A stretch of 64,000 bases of DNA. Origin: VFKU01 sp964620045. GTDB taxonomy: Bacteria; Hydrogenedentota; Hydrogenedentia; Hydrogenedentales; GCA-2746185. Within the stretch, counting starts at the first letter, position 1, and the number at the start of each line of letters is the position of its first letter. The notes beneath the pieces are model-generated. The model was not told the DNA's origin, did not search any database, and saw only the letters and a list, made by a program, of their open reading frames with translations. The stretch covers positions 20,185 to 84,184 of the forward strand of contig CAZUJL010000017.1 of NCBI GenBank assembly GCA_964620045.1, written 5' to 3'. Position numbers and translations under genes: made by a program. This document shows, piece by piece, positions 17,246 through 27,032 of this stretch.

Positions 17246-17293
17246 GTGCAAAAACTCCAATGCGTGGAATTCTAACACCCTTGCGGCTTGGCG

Positions 17294-17320
17294 TTGAAGT
17301 CTCGATTTTTTAAGTATACT
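17294..17320 (+). promoter_or_regulatory. possible sigma-70 promoter for the lectin-like gene
   Basis: TTGAAG and TATACT are separated by 15 bases in a locally AT-rich gap 28 bp upstream of the ATG at 17348. The spacer is shorter than ideal, so this is tentative. Confidence 0.35.
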
Positions 17321-17347
17321 GTGCTTATAAGACAGGGAGAGCCCATC

Positions 17348-18040
17348 ATGACTTCTCGGAATTCATGGGTTGCTGCTTTGGTCGTCGCGTTAGGCACTGC
17401 GTTTTCGTGCAGCGCGGCCAACATTCTTGAAAATGGTGATTTCGAAGCGGATGACCTTCAAGGTTGGCGTGTGACGCAAGGCTCCACGCTGTATCGGCTT
17501 GTGGTGGACGATGTGCGCGGGCAGTGCGTCGAAGGAACGGAAACGGTGCGCGCGGGGAATCTGGGAAGGCTTGTGCAGTCGCTGGATGGGAAAGTCACGC
17601 CCGGCGAGACGTACCGGTTGACGGGATGGATCAAGACGCTGAGCGTTCAGAGCGACGGCGGCGTGGTGATTGGCGTGGGCGCGGTAAACGCGGACGGCGC
17701 GCTCGTTTCGGGTAGTTTTTGGAAGGAAGTGGGGCACGTTAAAGGCAGTTCGAACTGGAAGTATTTTGAGAGCAAGGACATTGTGCTTCCGGGCCTTACT
17801 CCGGGGGCGGTTGGTTATGCGGTGTATCTCGACTTCAATGGGAATGGAAGCGGCCGGGCGCGGTTTGATGACGTTGTTCTGACCTCGGCGAAGTCGACCA
17901 GTGGCACCTTATCGATACTCCAAATCGGCGGATTCGGCCTGTTCGGCCTCGTCATCGTCTTTGGTGGCGTGTTTCTGGGGATGTGGGCATTCAAAAAATT
18001 TGAGCGCCGCAAGCCGGCCTGGCAAGAGATCACCCAATAA
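17348..18040 (+). CDS. exported carbohydrate-binding-like (jelly-roll) protein with C-terminal membrane anchor
   Basis: 230 residues from the ATG at 17348, with AGGGAGAG upstream. A signal peptide (VAALVVALGTAFSCSAA) is followed by a beta-rich domain starting NILENGDFEADDLQGWRV and containing GETYRLTGWIKT and an ARFDDVVLTSA end. This is the pattern of CBM4/9-type or related lectin-like jelly rolls. A single transmembrane helix (FGLFGLVIVFGGVFLGMWAF) and a basic cytoplasmic tail (KKFERRKPAW) follow. It is probably a periplasm-facing sugar or peptidoglycan binder. It is divergent from the GH3-like gene, with only 100 bp between them, so a common glycan theme is possible. Confidence 0.7.
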   Translation: MTSRNSWVAALVVALGTAFSCSAANILENGDFEADDLQGWRVTQGSTLYRLVVDDVRGQCVEGTETVRAGNLGRLVQSLDGKVTPGETYRLTGWIKTLSVQSDGGVVIGVGAVNADGALVSGSFWKEVGHVKGSSNWKYFESKDIVLPGLTPGAVGYAVYLDFNGNGSGRARFDDVVLTSAKSTSGTLSILQIGGFGLFGLVIVFGGVFLGMWAFKKFERRKPAWQEITQ

Positions 18041-18163
18041 TCCCTCCGTTGAACAGTTCACATATGCTCAGTTAGAGTATTCTGAATTTGCTGTCACCAT
18101 GCGGCGGCCCGTGGTTGCGCGTTCCTCGTCTCCGCCCGGTGTCTACCAACGAGCGGAGTCCTC

Positions 18164-19006
18164 ATGTCCAGCCAAGATATGCGATTCAGCGGTACCGAGA
18201 AGTACTACCTTGACCCGGAATTGGGCGCGATCGTGAACATCGCGCTGCAGATGGAAAAGCCGCTGCTGCTGACCGGCGAAGCGGGCACGGGCAAGACCCA
18301 GCTCGCCTTCCAGGTGGCGAAGTCGCTGGGTTTGCCTCTTGAGATCATGCGCTGCAAATCGACGGTCAAGGGTGAAGAGGCTTGTTATACGCAGGATACC
18401 GTGCTGCGCTTGAACGACGCCCGCTTCGGATCAGGAGATACGGGCCGGCAGGTGCAGAGTTTTTACGACTACGTCGTGTGGGGGCCGATTGGACGGGCCT
18501 TCCGCGCAGACGGCAAGTGCGTATTGCTGCTGGATGAAATCGACAAGACGGAATCGGATATCCAGGACAACATGCTGGATATTCTCGAAGACTTCGAATT
18601 TACGATTCGTGAGTTGAACACGGTTGTGAAGGCGAAGAGCATCCCCCTCATCGTGATCACGTCCAATGCGAAACGCGAACTCTCTGACCCGTTCCTGCGC
18701 CGTTGCTACTGCCACCATATCGCGTTCCCGTCTCCGGACCAGATGAAAGAGATCATCCGGCTGCACTACCCGCAGACGAGCGCGAAGTTGATGGAAGCGG
18801 CCGTGAAGATTTTCTATGACCTGCGTCAGCGTGGCTTCGAGAAGCCGCCCGCGACGAGTGAGCTCCTGAACTGGATCGGCGCGCTCGAGAAGCTGGACAC
18901 GGTGCCCGATCCGAAGAATCCGCCGCTGATGGGCGTGCTGCTCAAGCGCGCGAGCGACATCCAGGCGTACCGTGGCGAAGGCGAAGGTCCAAAAAGGTTC
19001 GCATAA
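18164..19006 (+). CDS. MoxR-type AAA+ ATPase
   Basis: 280 residues with Walker A GEAGTGKT near residue 38, Walker B VLLLDEID near residue 122, a sensor-1 asparagine in VITSNAKRELSD and an arginine finger in FLRRCYCHH. Helical lid residues extend to about 270. MoxR ATPases work with VWA-domain partners as metal-insertion or complex-assembly chaperones. The next gene, one base away, encodes the CoxE-like VWA partner, so the pair forms a module. No carbon monoxide dehydrogenase or other obvious client is adjacent. Confidence 0.92.
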   Translation: MSSQDMRFSGTEKYYLDPELGAIVNIALQMEKPLLLTGEAGTGKTQLAFQVAKSLGLPLEIMRCKSTVKGEEACYTQDTVLRLNDARFGSGDTGRQVQSFYDYVVWGPIGRAFRADGKCVLLLDEIDKTESDIQDNMLDILEDFEFTIRELNTVVKAKSIPLIVITSNAKRELSDPFLRRCYCHHIAFPSPDQMKEIIRLHYPQTSAKLMEAAVKIFYDLRQRGFEKPPATSELLNWIGALEKLDTVPDPKNPPLMGVLLKRASDIQAYRGEGEGPKRFA

Positions 19007-19007
19007 C

Positions 19008-20255
19008 ATGCAGGCCGCCGAAGAGACCAAAGAAGGCTACAACGCGCTGTTCGTGGACTTCTTTTATCTTCTGCGCGAATATGGGGTGCCGGTCAACACC
19101 AAGGACCTGCTGGAACTGAACCGCGGCCTCGAAAAGGGGCTCGTGCATACGCTGGACGACCTCTTCGTGCTGATGCGCCTGTGTTTTGTGCGGCGCGTTG
19201 AGCATATGGACCCCTATGAGCGGGCGTTCGCGAGTTACTTCTACGGCATCGAAATTCCGGCGGTGGAGGAGGGCGACCTCTCGCTGTTGCGCACGAAGGA
19301 ATTTCGCGAGTGGCTCAATCGCGCGATTGAGAGCGGGGAATTGCCCGCGCGCGCGAAGTGGGACATGACGCCCGAAGAACTGATGAAAAAGTTCTGGGAA
19401 CGCCTGAAGGAACAGACCAAGGAGCACCACGGCGGCAGCAAGTGGGTGGGTACACAGGGCAATTCGCCGTTTGGCCACTCGGGCAATGCTGAGAACGGCG
19501 TGCGCGTGGGCGGGAAGCCGGGCGGTGGCGCGGCGCTGAAGGTTATTGGCGATCGGCGCTATATTTCGTATTCCAACTCGACCAAGTTGCGCAACGAGAA
19601 CCTGCGGCAGGCGCTGGAGTCGATGAAGCACCTGAAAAAGGTGGGCGCGCAGGCGAACTTGGATTTGGACGAGACCATCCGCCGCACGTGCAAGAACGGC
19701 GGCGAGATCGATCTGGTGTTTTCGCGCGAGCTGCGTGACCGTATGAAACTGATGCTGCTGATCGACAACGGCGGGTATTCGATGACGCCGTATGTGAATC
19801 TGACGCGCTTGCTGTTCGCGAAGATGCACGACCGTTTTGAAGACATCAAGACCTATTACTTCCACAATACAATTTACGAGAAGATTTGGGTCGATCAGCG
19901 TCGCATTCGCGGGATCAATACCGAGAAGCTAATGCAGGCGCGGCCTGACACCCGAGTTGTGATTGTCGGCGATGCCACGATGGCGCCGGAAGAGCTGGTG
20001 TCTCCCTTTGGATCGATCACGGGCTTCGATTTGCAGGACGCGCGGCCGTCGATTGGTTGGCTCGAGCGCATCGCGGGCCGGTTCAAGCACAGCGTGTGGC
20101 TCAATCCGATTCCGCGCGAGCGCTGGGGCGGCAACTACGGCGCGTTCACGCTGAAAAAGATCCGCGAGGTCTTCCACATGGAAGACATGACGCTCGGCGG
20201 CGTGAAGGGCATGGTGCACAAGCTCAGCGACCGCACCGGCCGCGACGAAAACTAA
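19008..20255 (+). CDS. CoxE-like VWA-domain protein
   Basis: 415 residues from the ATG at 19008, one base after the MoxR stop; a GTG at 18972 in the MoxR gene is an alternative. The N-terminal about 200 residues are helical and charged (FVDFFYLLREYGVPV; EELMKKFWERLKEQTKEHH), followed by a Gly-rich linker. The C-terminal VWA domain has the metal site written as LLIDNGGYSMTPY rather than the canonical DxSxS; this variant is, from memory, shared by this CoxE-like family. It probably acts with the MoxR ATPase in remodelling or cofactor insertion of an unknown client. Confidence 0.88.
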   Translation: MQAAEETKEGYNALFVDFFYLLREYGVPVNTKDLLELNRGLEKGLVHTLDDLFVLMRLCFVRRVEHMDPYERAFASYFYGIEIPAVEEGDLSLLRTKEFREWLNRAIESGELPARAKWDMTPEELMKKFWERLKEQTKEHHGGSKWVGTQGNSPFGHSGNAENGVRVGGKPGGGAALKVIGDRRYISYSNSTKLRNENLRQALESMKHLKKVGAQANLDLDETIRRTCKNGGEIDLVFSRELRDRMKLMLLIDNGGYSMTPYVNLTRLLFAKMHDRFEDIKTYYFHNTIYEKIWVDQRRIRGINTEKLMQARPDTRVVIVGDATMAPEELVSPFGSITGFDLQDARPSIGWLERIAGRFKHSVWLNPIPRERWGGNYGAFTLKKIREVFHMEDMTLGGVKGMVHKLSDRTGRDEN

Positions 20256-20434
20256 GTTCGCGCCGCTTCTGGATTTCGCCCCGGCATCCGGTTAGCATAG
20301 CGCCCCGTGTAACGACCCTTCGCGTTAACTCCCTGGACGGCCCATCGGATGGGGACCGTGAAACAATCGCGGGCTGGGCCGGGTTAAACAGGCACGTTCC
20401 GATTCCGCACGCGCGGGTGGATGTGTAAGGGCGC

Positions 20435-21880
20435 ATGACGAAGTTCGACGACGAAATCGTCTCTGGCGGGACATTCCGGTCAATCTGGAAGGTCGCGTGG
20501 CCGGTTATCATTACGCAGCTCATCGCCAACGTTCATGGCATCATCGACCAGGTCATGGTCGGCCACAAGGACGGATTCGAGGGCCAGGCCGCCATTGGCG
20601 CGTCGTGGCAGCTTTTCCTGGTCGTGGTCGTGTTCCTGTCGTCCCTGTTCCAGGGGATGAACATTCTCGTGGCGCAGTATGTGGGCCGCAAGGATTCGCT
20701 CGCCGTCAATCGCATTGCGTATCACACCTTTTTGGCCTGCGGATACATGCTGTTTTTCGTCGTCGCGCCAGTGGGCTATCTGCTGACGCCGTGGTTGTTG
20801 AACCTTGTGGACGTCTCGGACGATGTGCGCGTGTATGCGCTGCCGTATCTGCGGGTGTTGTTCGCGGTAAACGCTCCGTTGTTCTTCATGTTCCTGCTGG
20901 GTGGCGTCCTGCAATCGAGCGGCAATATTAAGTTTCCGATGCTGCTCGGCATTATGACCGCGGTGACCCATGTTGCTGTGAGCTATGTGTTCATCAATGG
21001 GATTGGGCCATTTCCGGAATTGGGGACAGTCGGCGCGGCGGTGGGTACAGTGGCGGGGCCTGTGCCGGGGGTGTGTATTGGCCTGTGGTTGATCGCGAGC
21101 GGGCGAACGATTGTGGGCCGGCCGGATAAGTTCACGCTCATCCCGGATTTGACGATCCTGCGGCGTAGCGCCGCGATCGGAATCCCGACGGGTATTCAGG
21201 CGGTGTTGCTCAATATTGGCGGGGCCACGCTGATTTACTTCATCAACCAGTTGCCGAACAGCGCCGCGGTGCTGGCGGCGTACAGCGTATGTTACTCGCA
21301 GATTTTCTCGATTGTGACGTTCACGGGCTTTGGCTTGCGTGCGGCGTGTGCGACGGTGATCGGGCAGAACATCGGCGCGGGCAAGCTGGCGCGTGGCGAA
21401 CGTGCGGTGTACCTCGGCGCGGGCATCGGTTTTGTGTGGGCGGCGGTGTTTGGTCTGATTTTTTTCACGCTACCGGGGCCTGTGTTGTCCATTTTCGCGC
21501 TGGATTTGGGATCGCCGGTGGGGGAGATCGCGCGCACCTTCCTGCACTTCCTGACGTTCTCGGGCGTGTTTGTCGTGGTGATGCTGGCATTCACGGGCGG
21601 CTTGCAGGGCGCCGGCGATACGCGCACGCCGATGTATGTGGCGTTCATCACGCAGATTGTGATTCTGTTGGGCTTTTGTCTCGCATTTCAGATGGCGGGC
21701 CGGCTGTCGACCGAGGTGATCTGGACGGCGATTTTGATTGCGCACGCCACGCGGTTCGTGCTGACGTACGTGGTCTTCAGCCGGGGCAGCTGGCGAAAGA
21801 TTAAGGTCTCGCTCGATGCTCCGGCGGCCGCGCCACAGGCGGCCGCCGTTGAATCCGGGGATGCGGTGAACGAGGCGTAG
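20435..21880 (+). CDS. MATE-family multidrug/solute efflux transporter
   Basis: 481 residues with twelve predicted transmembrane helices in two repeated halves. The N-terminal half begins with TFRSIWKVAWPVIITQL and contains GLPG-like hinge sequences. The helix set includes the typical ATVIGQNIGAGKLARGERAV loop that marks the second half. MATE proteins export drugs or metabolites using Na+ or H+ gradients. The ATG at 20435 follows AAGGGCGC. The 180 bp upstream hold nothing I can identify. It is convergent with gyrA. Confidence 0.9.
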   Translation: MTKFDDEIVSGGTFRSIWKVAWPVIITQLIANVHGIIDQVMVGHKDGFEGQAAIGASWQLFLVVVVFLSSLFQGMNILVAQYVGRKDSLAVNRIAYHTFLACGYMLFFVVAPVGYLLTPWLLNLVDVSDDVRVYALPYLRVLFAVNAPLFFMFLLGGVLQSSGNIKFPMLLGIMTAVTHVAVSYVFINGIGPFPELGTVGAAVGTVAGPVPGVCIGLWLIASGRTIVGRPDKFTLIPDLTILRRSAAIGIPTGIQAVLLNIGGATLIYFINQLPNSAAVLAAYSVCYSQIFSIVTFTGFGLRAACATVIGQNIGAGKLARGERAVYLGAGIGFVWAAVFGLIFFTLPGPVLSIFALDLGSPVGEIARTFLHFLTFSGVFVVVMLAFTGGLQGAGDTRTPMYVAFITQIVILLGFCLAFQMAGRLSTEVIWTAILIAHATRFVLTYVVFSRGSWRKIKVSLDAPAAAPQAAAVESGDAVNEA

Positions 21881-21896
21881 TTACGCTTGTTCTCCG

Positions 21897-21913
21897 GCCG
21901 GCTGGAAGCCGGC
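21897..21913. terminator. GCCGGC hairpin between convergent MATE and gyrA genes
   Basis: GCCGGC, a five-base loop and GCCGGC form a short stem, flanked on both sides by TTACGCTT (from 21881 and from 21915). With no T tract it resembles a REP-type palindrome as much as a terminator. Confidence 0.4.
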
Positions 21914-21914
21914 G

Positions 21915-24386
21915 TTACGCTTCGCCCTCGCCGCCGGTCATTTCATCTTCCTTCGAACTACCCACCGCACGGGCTGCCGCGCTAACTTTTGCGCCTTCGG
22001 TCGGGCTCATGAGCTTCACGCCCTGCGTGTTACGGCCGATGGTGCGAATGTCCTTCACGGCGGAGCGGATCACGATGCCGTTTGTGGCGGCAAGCACGAC
22101 TTCGTCTTTGTCGTCGACGGTGAGCATGCCGATCACGCTGCCGTTGCGTTCCGAGGTCTTGATGTTGATGACGCCGGAGCCGCCGCGGTGCTGCAGGCGG
22201 TACTCGGAGACCAGGGTGCGCTTGCCGTAGCCGTTCTCGGTGACGCTGAGCACGGTCATATCGTCCTTCGCGAGCGACACGCCGATGACCTTGTCGTCTT
22301 TTTCGAGACGGATACCGATGACGCCGTGCGCCTGCCGGCCCATCGGGCGGACGTCGCTTTCGGGGAAGCGGATCGACATGCCCTGGTGCGTGGCGATGAG
22401 GATATTGTCCTCGCCGGAGGTGAGCATCACGGAGATCAGCTCGTCGCCCTTGTCGAGATCGATGGCGATGATGCCGACATTGCGCGGGTTGCTGAAAAGT
22501 TTAAGGTCGGTCTTCTTGATTGTGCCCAGCTTGGTGACCATGAGCACGAAGAGTTCGGCGTTCAGATCGCGCACCGGCAGGAACGCGGTGACCTTTTCTT
22601 CGCCCTTGAGATCGAGCACGTTGGCGATGCTGCGCCCACGTGCAGTGCGGCTGGCCTTGGGCAGCTCGTGAACCTTGCGCCAGTGGAGCCGGCCGGTGTT
22701 GGTAAAGAACAGCATGTAGTCGTGCGTGGACGCGATGAAGAGGTCGCGTACGAAGTCTTCTTCCTTGGTGTCCATGCCGGCCACGCCGCGGCCGCCGCGT
22801 CGCTGGCTGCGGTAGGTGCTCACGGGCAGGCGCTTGATGTAGCCCTCGTTGGAGACCGTGACGACCATGTCCTCCTCGGCAATGAGGTCTTCGACGGTGA
22901 ATTCCGCTGTCTCGCTGAGGATTTCCGTGCGGCGCGCATCGCCGTAGGCTTCGCGGACTTGTTCTACTTCGCGGCGGACTTCGGCGAGAAGGGTCTTGCG
23001 GCCGGAGAGGATCGTGCGCAGGCGCTCGATTTCCATCAGCACGGCTTTGTATTCGTCGTCGAGTTCCTTGCGCTCGAGGCCCGTAAGGCGGCGCAGGCGC
23101 ATGGCGAGGATGGCGTTTGCCTGGATCTCGGACAATTTGAAGCGCTTCATCAACTTTTTCTGTGCATCGTCGGTGTCGGCGGCCTTGCGGATGATCGCGA
23201 TGACTTCGTCGATGTTGTCGATCGCGATCTTGAGGCCTTCGAGAATGTGCGCGCGATCTTCCGCGGCCTTCAGGTCGAACTTTGTGCGGCGCTCGACGAT
23301 TTCGACGCGGTGCTCGATGTAGTAATAGAGACATTCGCGCAGCGACAGCACGCGCGGCATGTTGTTGACCAGCGCCAGCATGATGATGCTGTGCGTGTCC
23401 TGCATCTGTGTGTGCTTGTAGAGCTGGTTCAGCACCACTTCGGGCTCGTCGCCTCGGCGGATTTCGATCACGATGCGCATGCCGTCCTTGTCGGACTCGT
23501 CGCGCAGGTCGGTGATGCCTTCAATGGTTTTTTCGCGCGCGAGTTCGGCGATGTTCTCGAGCAAGCGCGATTTGTTCACCTGGTACGGAATTTCTGAAAC
23601 GATGATGCGGTCCTTGCCGCCCTTCGCGTCGCTCTCGACGGCGGCGCGGGCACGCACAGAGATGCGGCCACGGCCGGTCTCATACGCCTCGCGCAGGCCG
23701 CCGGTGCCGTAAATGATGCCGCCGGTCGGGAAGTCTGGCGCCTTCACGAAGCGCATGAGGTCGCGCGAAGTGGCTTCGGGATTGTCGATCAGGTGGATGA
23801 GGGCGTCGCAGACCTCGCGGAGGTTGTGTGGCGGACAACTGGTCGCCATACCGACGGCGATACCGTAGGAGCCGTTGACGAGAAGGTTGGGGATGGCGGC
23901 GGGAAGAATCGTAGGTTCTTGCAGGCGCCCGTCGTAGTTCGGCGCCATCTCCACCGTGTTCTTCTCGATATCGGCCAGCATGTTGGCCGTGATCGCCTGC
24001 ATCTTCGCTTCGGTGTATCGCATGGCCGCGGGGCTGTCGCCGTCGACGGAACCGAAGTTGCCCTGACCGAGCACGAGGGGATAGCGCAGGTTCCAGTCCT
24101 GCGCCATGCGCACGAGCGAGTCGTAGATCGCGCCGTCGCCGTGAGGGTGGTAGTTACCCATCGTGTCGCCGACGATGGAGGCGCTTTTGCGCAGGCTGCG
24201 CGTGTGGGTGAGGCCGAGGCCGTGCATCACGTAGAGGATGCGGCGGTGTACGGGCTTGAGGCCGTCGCGCACATCGGGCAGCGCGCGGCTGACGATGACG
24301 CTCATGGAGTAATCCATGAACGAGGTGCGCATTTCTTGCTCGATGCTAATCGGAACGATGTTTTCGTTGTTTTCTAAGATGCCCAT
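21915..24386 (-). CDS. gyrA: DNA gyrase subunit A
   Basis: 823 residues from the ATG at 24386 (GAGGGGACC before it), giving the usual start MGILENNENIVPISIEQEM. The active-site tyrosine lies in SPAAMRYTEAKM, and the quinolone-region sequence VVGDTMGNYHPHGD-like (SIVGDTMGNYHPHGDGAIY) is intact. The GyrA box QRRGGRG that marks true gyrase rather than Topo IV is present at the start of the C-terminal beta-pinwheel. With GyrB it introduces negative supercoils using ATP. It is the last gene of the recF-dciA-gyrB-gyrA run. An ATG at 24461 would add 25 residues through a hairpin repeat and is unlikely. Confidence 0.98.
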   Translation of the reverse strand: MGILENNENIVPISIEQEMRTSFMDYSMSVIVSRALPDVRDGLKPVHRRILYVMHGLGLTHTRSLRKSASIVGDTMGNYHPHGDGAIYDSLVRMAQDWNLRYPLVLGQGNFGSVDGDSPAAMRYTEAKMQAITANMLADIEKNTVEMAPNYDGRLQEPTILPAAIPNLLVNGSYGIAVGMATSCPPHNLREVCDALIHLIDNPEATSRDLMRFVKAPDFPTGGIIYGTGGLREAYETGRGRISVRARAAVESDAKGGKDRIIVSEIPYQVNKSRLLENIAELAREKTIEGITDLRDESDKDGMRIVIEIRRGDEPEVVLNQLYKHTQMQDTHSIIMLALVNNMPRVLSLRECLYYYIEHRVEIVERRTKFDLKAAEDRAHILEGLKIAIDNIDEVIAIIRKAADTDDAQKKLMKRFKLSEIQANAILAMRLRRLTGLERKELDDEYKAVLMEIERLRTILSGRKTLLAEVRREVEQVREAYGDARRTEILSETAEFTVEDLIAEEDMVVTVSNEGYIKRLPVSTYRSQRRGGRGVAGMDTKEEDFVRDLFIASTHDYMLFFTNTGRLHWRKVHELPKASRTARGRSIANVLDLKGEEKVTAFLPVRDLNAELFVLMVTKLGTIKKTDLKLFSNPRNVGIIAIDLDKGDELISVMLTSGEDNILIATHQGMSIRFPESDVRPMGRQAHGVIGIRLEKDDKVIGVSLAKDDMTVLSVTENGYGKRTLVSEYRLQHRGGSGVINIKTSERNGSVIGMLTVDDKDEVVLAATNGIVIRSAVKDIRTIGRNTQGVKLMSPTEGAKVSAAARAVGSSKEDEMTGGEGEA

Positions 24387-24410
24387 GGTCCCCTCATTGA
24401 CCTCATTCGG

Positions 24411-24436
24411 TAGGGGCGGCCCCCTGTGGCCGCCCG
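24411..24436. repeat. GGGCGGCC hairpin between gyrB and gyrA
   Basis: GGGCGGCC (24414-24421) and GGCCGCCC (24428-24435) form an 8-bp stem with a six-base loop in the 87-bp gyrB-gyrA gap. The TAGGGGCGG start is reminiscent of widespread REP-like repeats. It could modulate gyrA mRNA processing. Confidence 0.5.
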
Positions 24437-24473
24437 GGCGGAGACAAGGCCCCGCCATCACACATGTTCAGTT

Positions 24474-26915
24474 TTAGATGTCCAGGTTGCGGACTTCCGC
24501 AGCGTGTTTGTAGATGAATTCCTTGCGCGGCTCGACCTGATCGCCCATGAGCAGTTCAAACATCGCGCTCGCGATGGCCTCGTCGTCGGCGGAAACCTTG
24601 AGCATGGTCCGCTTGGCGGGATCCATGGTGGTCTCCTTGAGCTGTTCGGCGTTCATTTCTCCAAGACCTTTGTATCGCTGAATCGAGACACCCTTTTCGC
24701 CGATGGCCATCACCTGGCGGTGCAACTCGAACATGTTGTCGGTTTCGATGGGTGCGCTTTCAGCGTCCTTTTCCTTGGACGTGATCTTGAAGGGGGGATT
24801 GTCGGAGCGATCGGGATCGTCGCTGTGTTCCAGCAAGGTCTTAAACTCGTGACCCTTCAAGAAGGCGATATCGATCTGGTCTGCCTGACGCGTGATCTTC
24901 GGGCGGCCGTTCCCGTTGCCGTTCGTGCCCTCGATCGGCAGCTCTTCCTGTACGCGGGTCGTGTCGACGAGTTCCATCTCGTCCCCGAAAATTTTTGAGC
25001 GCTCGGCGGCGGAGATGGTTTCCGGGTTCTTGATCTTTGCTTTAGAAAGCTTCAGCGCGGCATCGATCATCGACGGCGTGACGCCGTAGACGCGGCCCAG
25101 GCGCTGGATCATGCGCTGGCGGTCTTGCGCGGCCTTGAACAGGCGCTTCAGGTCTTTCTGCGTAAGCTTCTTGGCTTTGTCTCCCTTGCCGGCGGTGATT
25201 TCAAAGGCTTCCATGACCATTTCGATCAGGAATTCATCTCGTTCTTCTTCGGTGTTGAGGTAGCGCGACTTCTTGCCTTTCTTCACCTGGTAGAGCGGCG
25301 GCTGCGCGATATAGAGGTTGCCGCTTTGGATCAGCTTGGGCATCTGGCGGAAGAAGAAGGTGAGGAGCAGCGTGCGAATGTGCGCGCCGTCCACGTCCGC
25401 GTCGGTCATGATGATGACCTTGTGGTAGCGCAGATTTTCGATGTTGAAATCTTCCTGGCCAAATCCGCAACCGAGCGCGGTGATCAGGTTTTTGATTTCG
25501 TTGTTGTTCAGCATCTTGTCGACGCGGGCTTTTTCGATGTTGAGGATTTTGCCGCGGATAGGGAGGATCGCCTGATAGCGGCGATCGCGGCCTTGCTTGG
25601 CCGAGCCGCCGGCGCTGTCGCCCTCAACGATGAAGATTTCGCAGAGCGTGGGGTCTTTTTCGGAGCAGTCGGCCAGCTTGCCGGGCAGCGAGGAGCCGCC
25701 GTCGAGCAGGCTCTTGCGGCGGGTGAGATCGCGGGCTTTGCGTGCTGCTTCGCGCGCCATGGCGGCTTCGAGCGTCTTGTTGCAGATGCGGTTCGCGACG
25801 CTCGGGTTTTCTTCGAAGTAGGTCGTCAGGCCTTCGTACACCATTGAGTGCACGATGCCTTGCACTTCGCTGTTGCCGAGTTTCATCTTCGTCTGGCCTT
25901 CGAACTGCGGCTCCAGTACGCGCACGGAGACGATGGCCGTGAGACCTTCGCGTGCGTCGTCGCCGCTGATCGCGCTCATGCCCTTCTTGATGAGGTTATT
26001 GCGCTTGGCGTGTTCGTTCAGCGCCTTCGTGAGCGCGGAGCGGAAGCCGGTAAGGTGCGTGCCGCCTTCGTGCGTGTTGATGTTGTTCACGTAGCTGGAG
26101 ATCGTGTCGGAGTAAGAGGTCGTGTATTGCAGCGCGATTTCGCACTCGACGTCGTCTTTTTTGCCTTCAAACGCGATCGGCTTGCGGTGCAGCGGTTCGC
26201 GGTTGTTGTTCAGATACTCGACGTATTCCGTGATGCCGCCCTTGTACTGCATCACGACCGCTTCGTTGTCGTTGCGCTCGTCCTCAAATGTGATCTTGAT
26301 GCCTTTGTTGAGGAAGGCGAGTTCGCGCAGCCGGTTGAGCAGCGTGTCGGCGTCGTAGACCATCGACTCGAAGATCTCGACATCGGGCTTGAACGTGATT
26401 CGCGTGCCGTTCCCCTTCGACTTGCCGCGTTCCTCGACGTCGGCTTGCGCCACGCCGCGCTTGAAGGTCATTGCGTAGGTCTTGCCACCGCGGCGCACTT
26501 CGGCCTCGAGCCATTCCGAGAGCGCGTTCACGCAGGACACGCCGACGCCGTGCAGACCGCCGGAGACTTTATAGGCGCCCTTCTCGAATTTACCGCCCGC
26601 GTGCAGGACCGTGAGCACGACTTCGAGGGTGGATTTGTTCTTGAGTTTCGGGTCTTTGGTGTTGGTGAATTTGTCGACCGGGATGCCGCGGCCGTTGTCG
26701 ATGACAGTGATGCTGTTGTCGACGTGGACCTTCACGTCGATGTTCGTGCAGTAGCCCGCCAAGGCTTCGTCGATGCTGTTGTCGACGACTTCATACACGA
26801 GGTGGTGAAGGCCCCGGATGCCTGTATCGCCGATGTACATGGCGGGGCGTTTTCGAACCGCCTCCAGGCCTTCCAGAACTTGGATGGATTGTGCGCCATA
26901 AGTCGTTTCAGACAC
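24474..26915 (-). CDS. gyrB: DNA gyrase subunit B
   Basis: 813 residues from a GTG at 26915. The GHKL ATPase site is complete: EVVDNSIDEALAGYC, DNGRGIPVD, GGLHGVGVSCVNALS. The TOPRIM domain has the EGDSAGGSAKQGRDRRYQAI segment and DADVDGAHIRTLLLTFF. A C-terminal segment with QRYKGLGEMN is present. An insertion at about 600-700 (EMELVDTTRVQEELPIEGTNGNG...) lengthens the TOPRIM/tail region compared with short GyrB proteins and resembles the insert of some Gram-negative forms. It forms the A2B2 gyrase with the downstream gyrA. Confidence 0.98.
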   Translation of the reverse strand: MSETTYGAQSIQVLEGLEAVRKRPAMYIGDTGIRGLHHLVYEVVDNSIDEALAGYCTNIDVKVHVDNSITVIDNGRGIPVDKFTNTKDPKLKNKSTLEVVLTVLHAGGKFEKGAYKVSGGLHGVGVSCVNALSEWLEAEVRRGGKTYAMTFKRGVAQADVEERGKSKGNGTRITFKPDVEIFESMVYDADTLLNRLRELAFLNKGIKITFEDERNDNEAVVMQYKGGITEYVEYLNNNREPLHRKPIAFEGKKDDVECEIALQYTTSYSDTISSYVNNINTHEGGTHLTGFRSALTKALNEHAKRNNLIKKGMSAISGDDAREGLTAIVSVRVLEPQFEGQTKMKLGNSEVQGIVHSMVYEGLTTYFEENPSVANRICNKTLEAAMAREAARKARDLTRRKSLLDGGSSLPGKLADCSEKDPTLCEIFIVEGDSAGGSAKQGRDRRYQAILPIRGKILNIEKARVDKMLNNNEIKNLITALGCGFGQEDFNIENLRYHKVIIMTDADVDGAHIRTLLLTFFFRQMPKLIQSGNLYIAQPPLYQVKKGKKSRYLNTEEERDEFLIEMVMEAFEITAGKGDKAKKLTQKDLKRLFKAAQDRQRMIQRLGRVYGVTPSMIDAALKLSKAKIKNPETISAAERSKIFGDEMELVDTTRVQEELPIEGTNGNGNGRPKITRQADQIDIAFLKGHEFKTLLEHSDDPDRSDNPPFKITSKEKDAESAPIETDNMFELHRQVMAIGEKGVSIQRYKGLGEMNAEQLKETTMDPAKRTMLKVSADDEAIASAMFELLMGDQVEPRKEFIYKHAAEVRNLDI

Positions 26916-27002
26916 GTAACTTATCCCCAGTTTTTGTAGAGAGAAATGCAGCCCCGAAGTACAGCCAAAAGTATATCAATTTGGAGGCGCTGAAACAAAC
27001 CA

Positions 27003-27026
27003 TTCGGCCTTATTTTCCGGGCCGAA
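27003..27026 (-). promoter_or_regulatory. hairpin between dciA and gyrB
   Basis: TTCGGCC and GGCCGAA form a 7-bp stem in the 117-bp gap ahead of gyrB. It may be a weak attenuator or terminator after dciA; there is no clear T tract. Confidence 0.3.
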
Positions 27027-27032
27027 ACGCAG

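Noticed and set aside
22188..23597. A 469-codon plus-strand frame opposite gyrA
   Set aside because: gyrA is unmistakable on the minus strand; the composition is a codon shadow.
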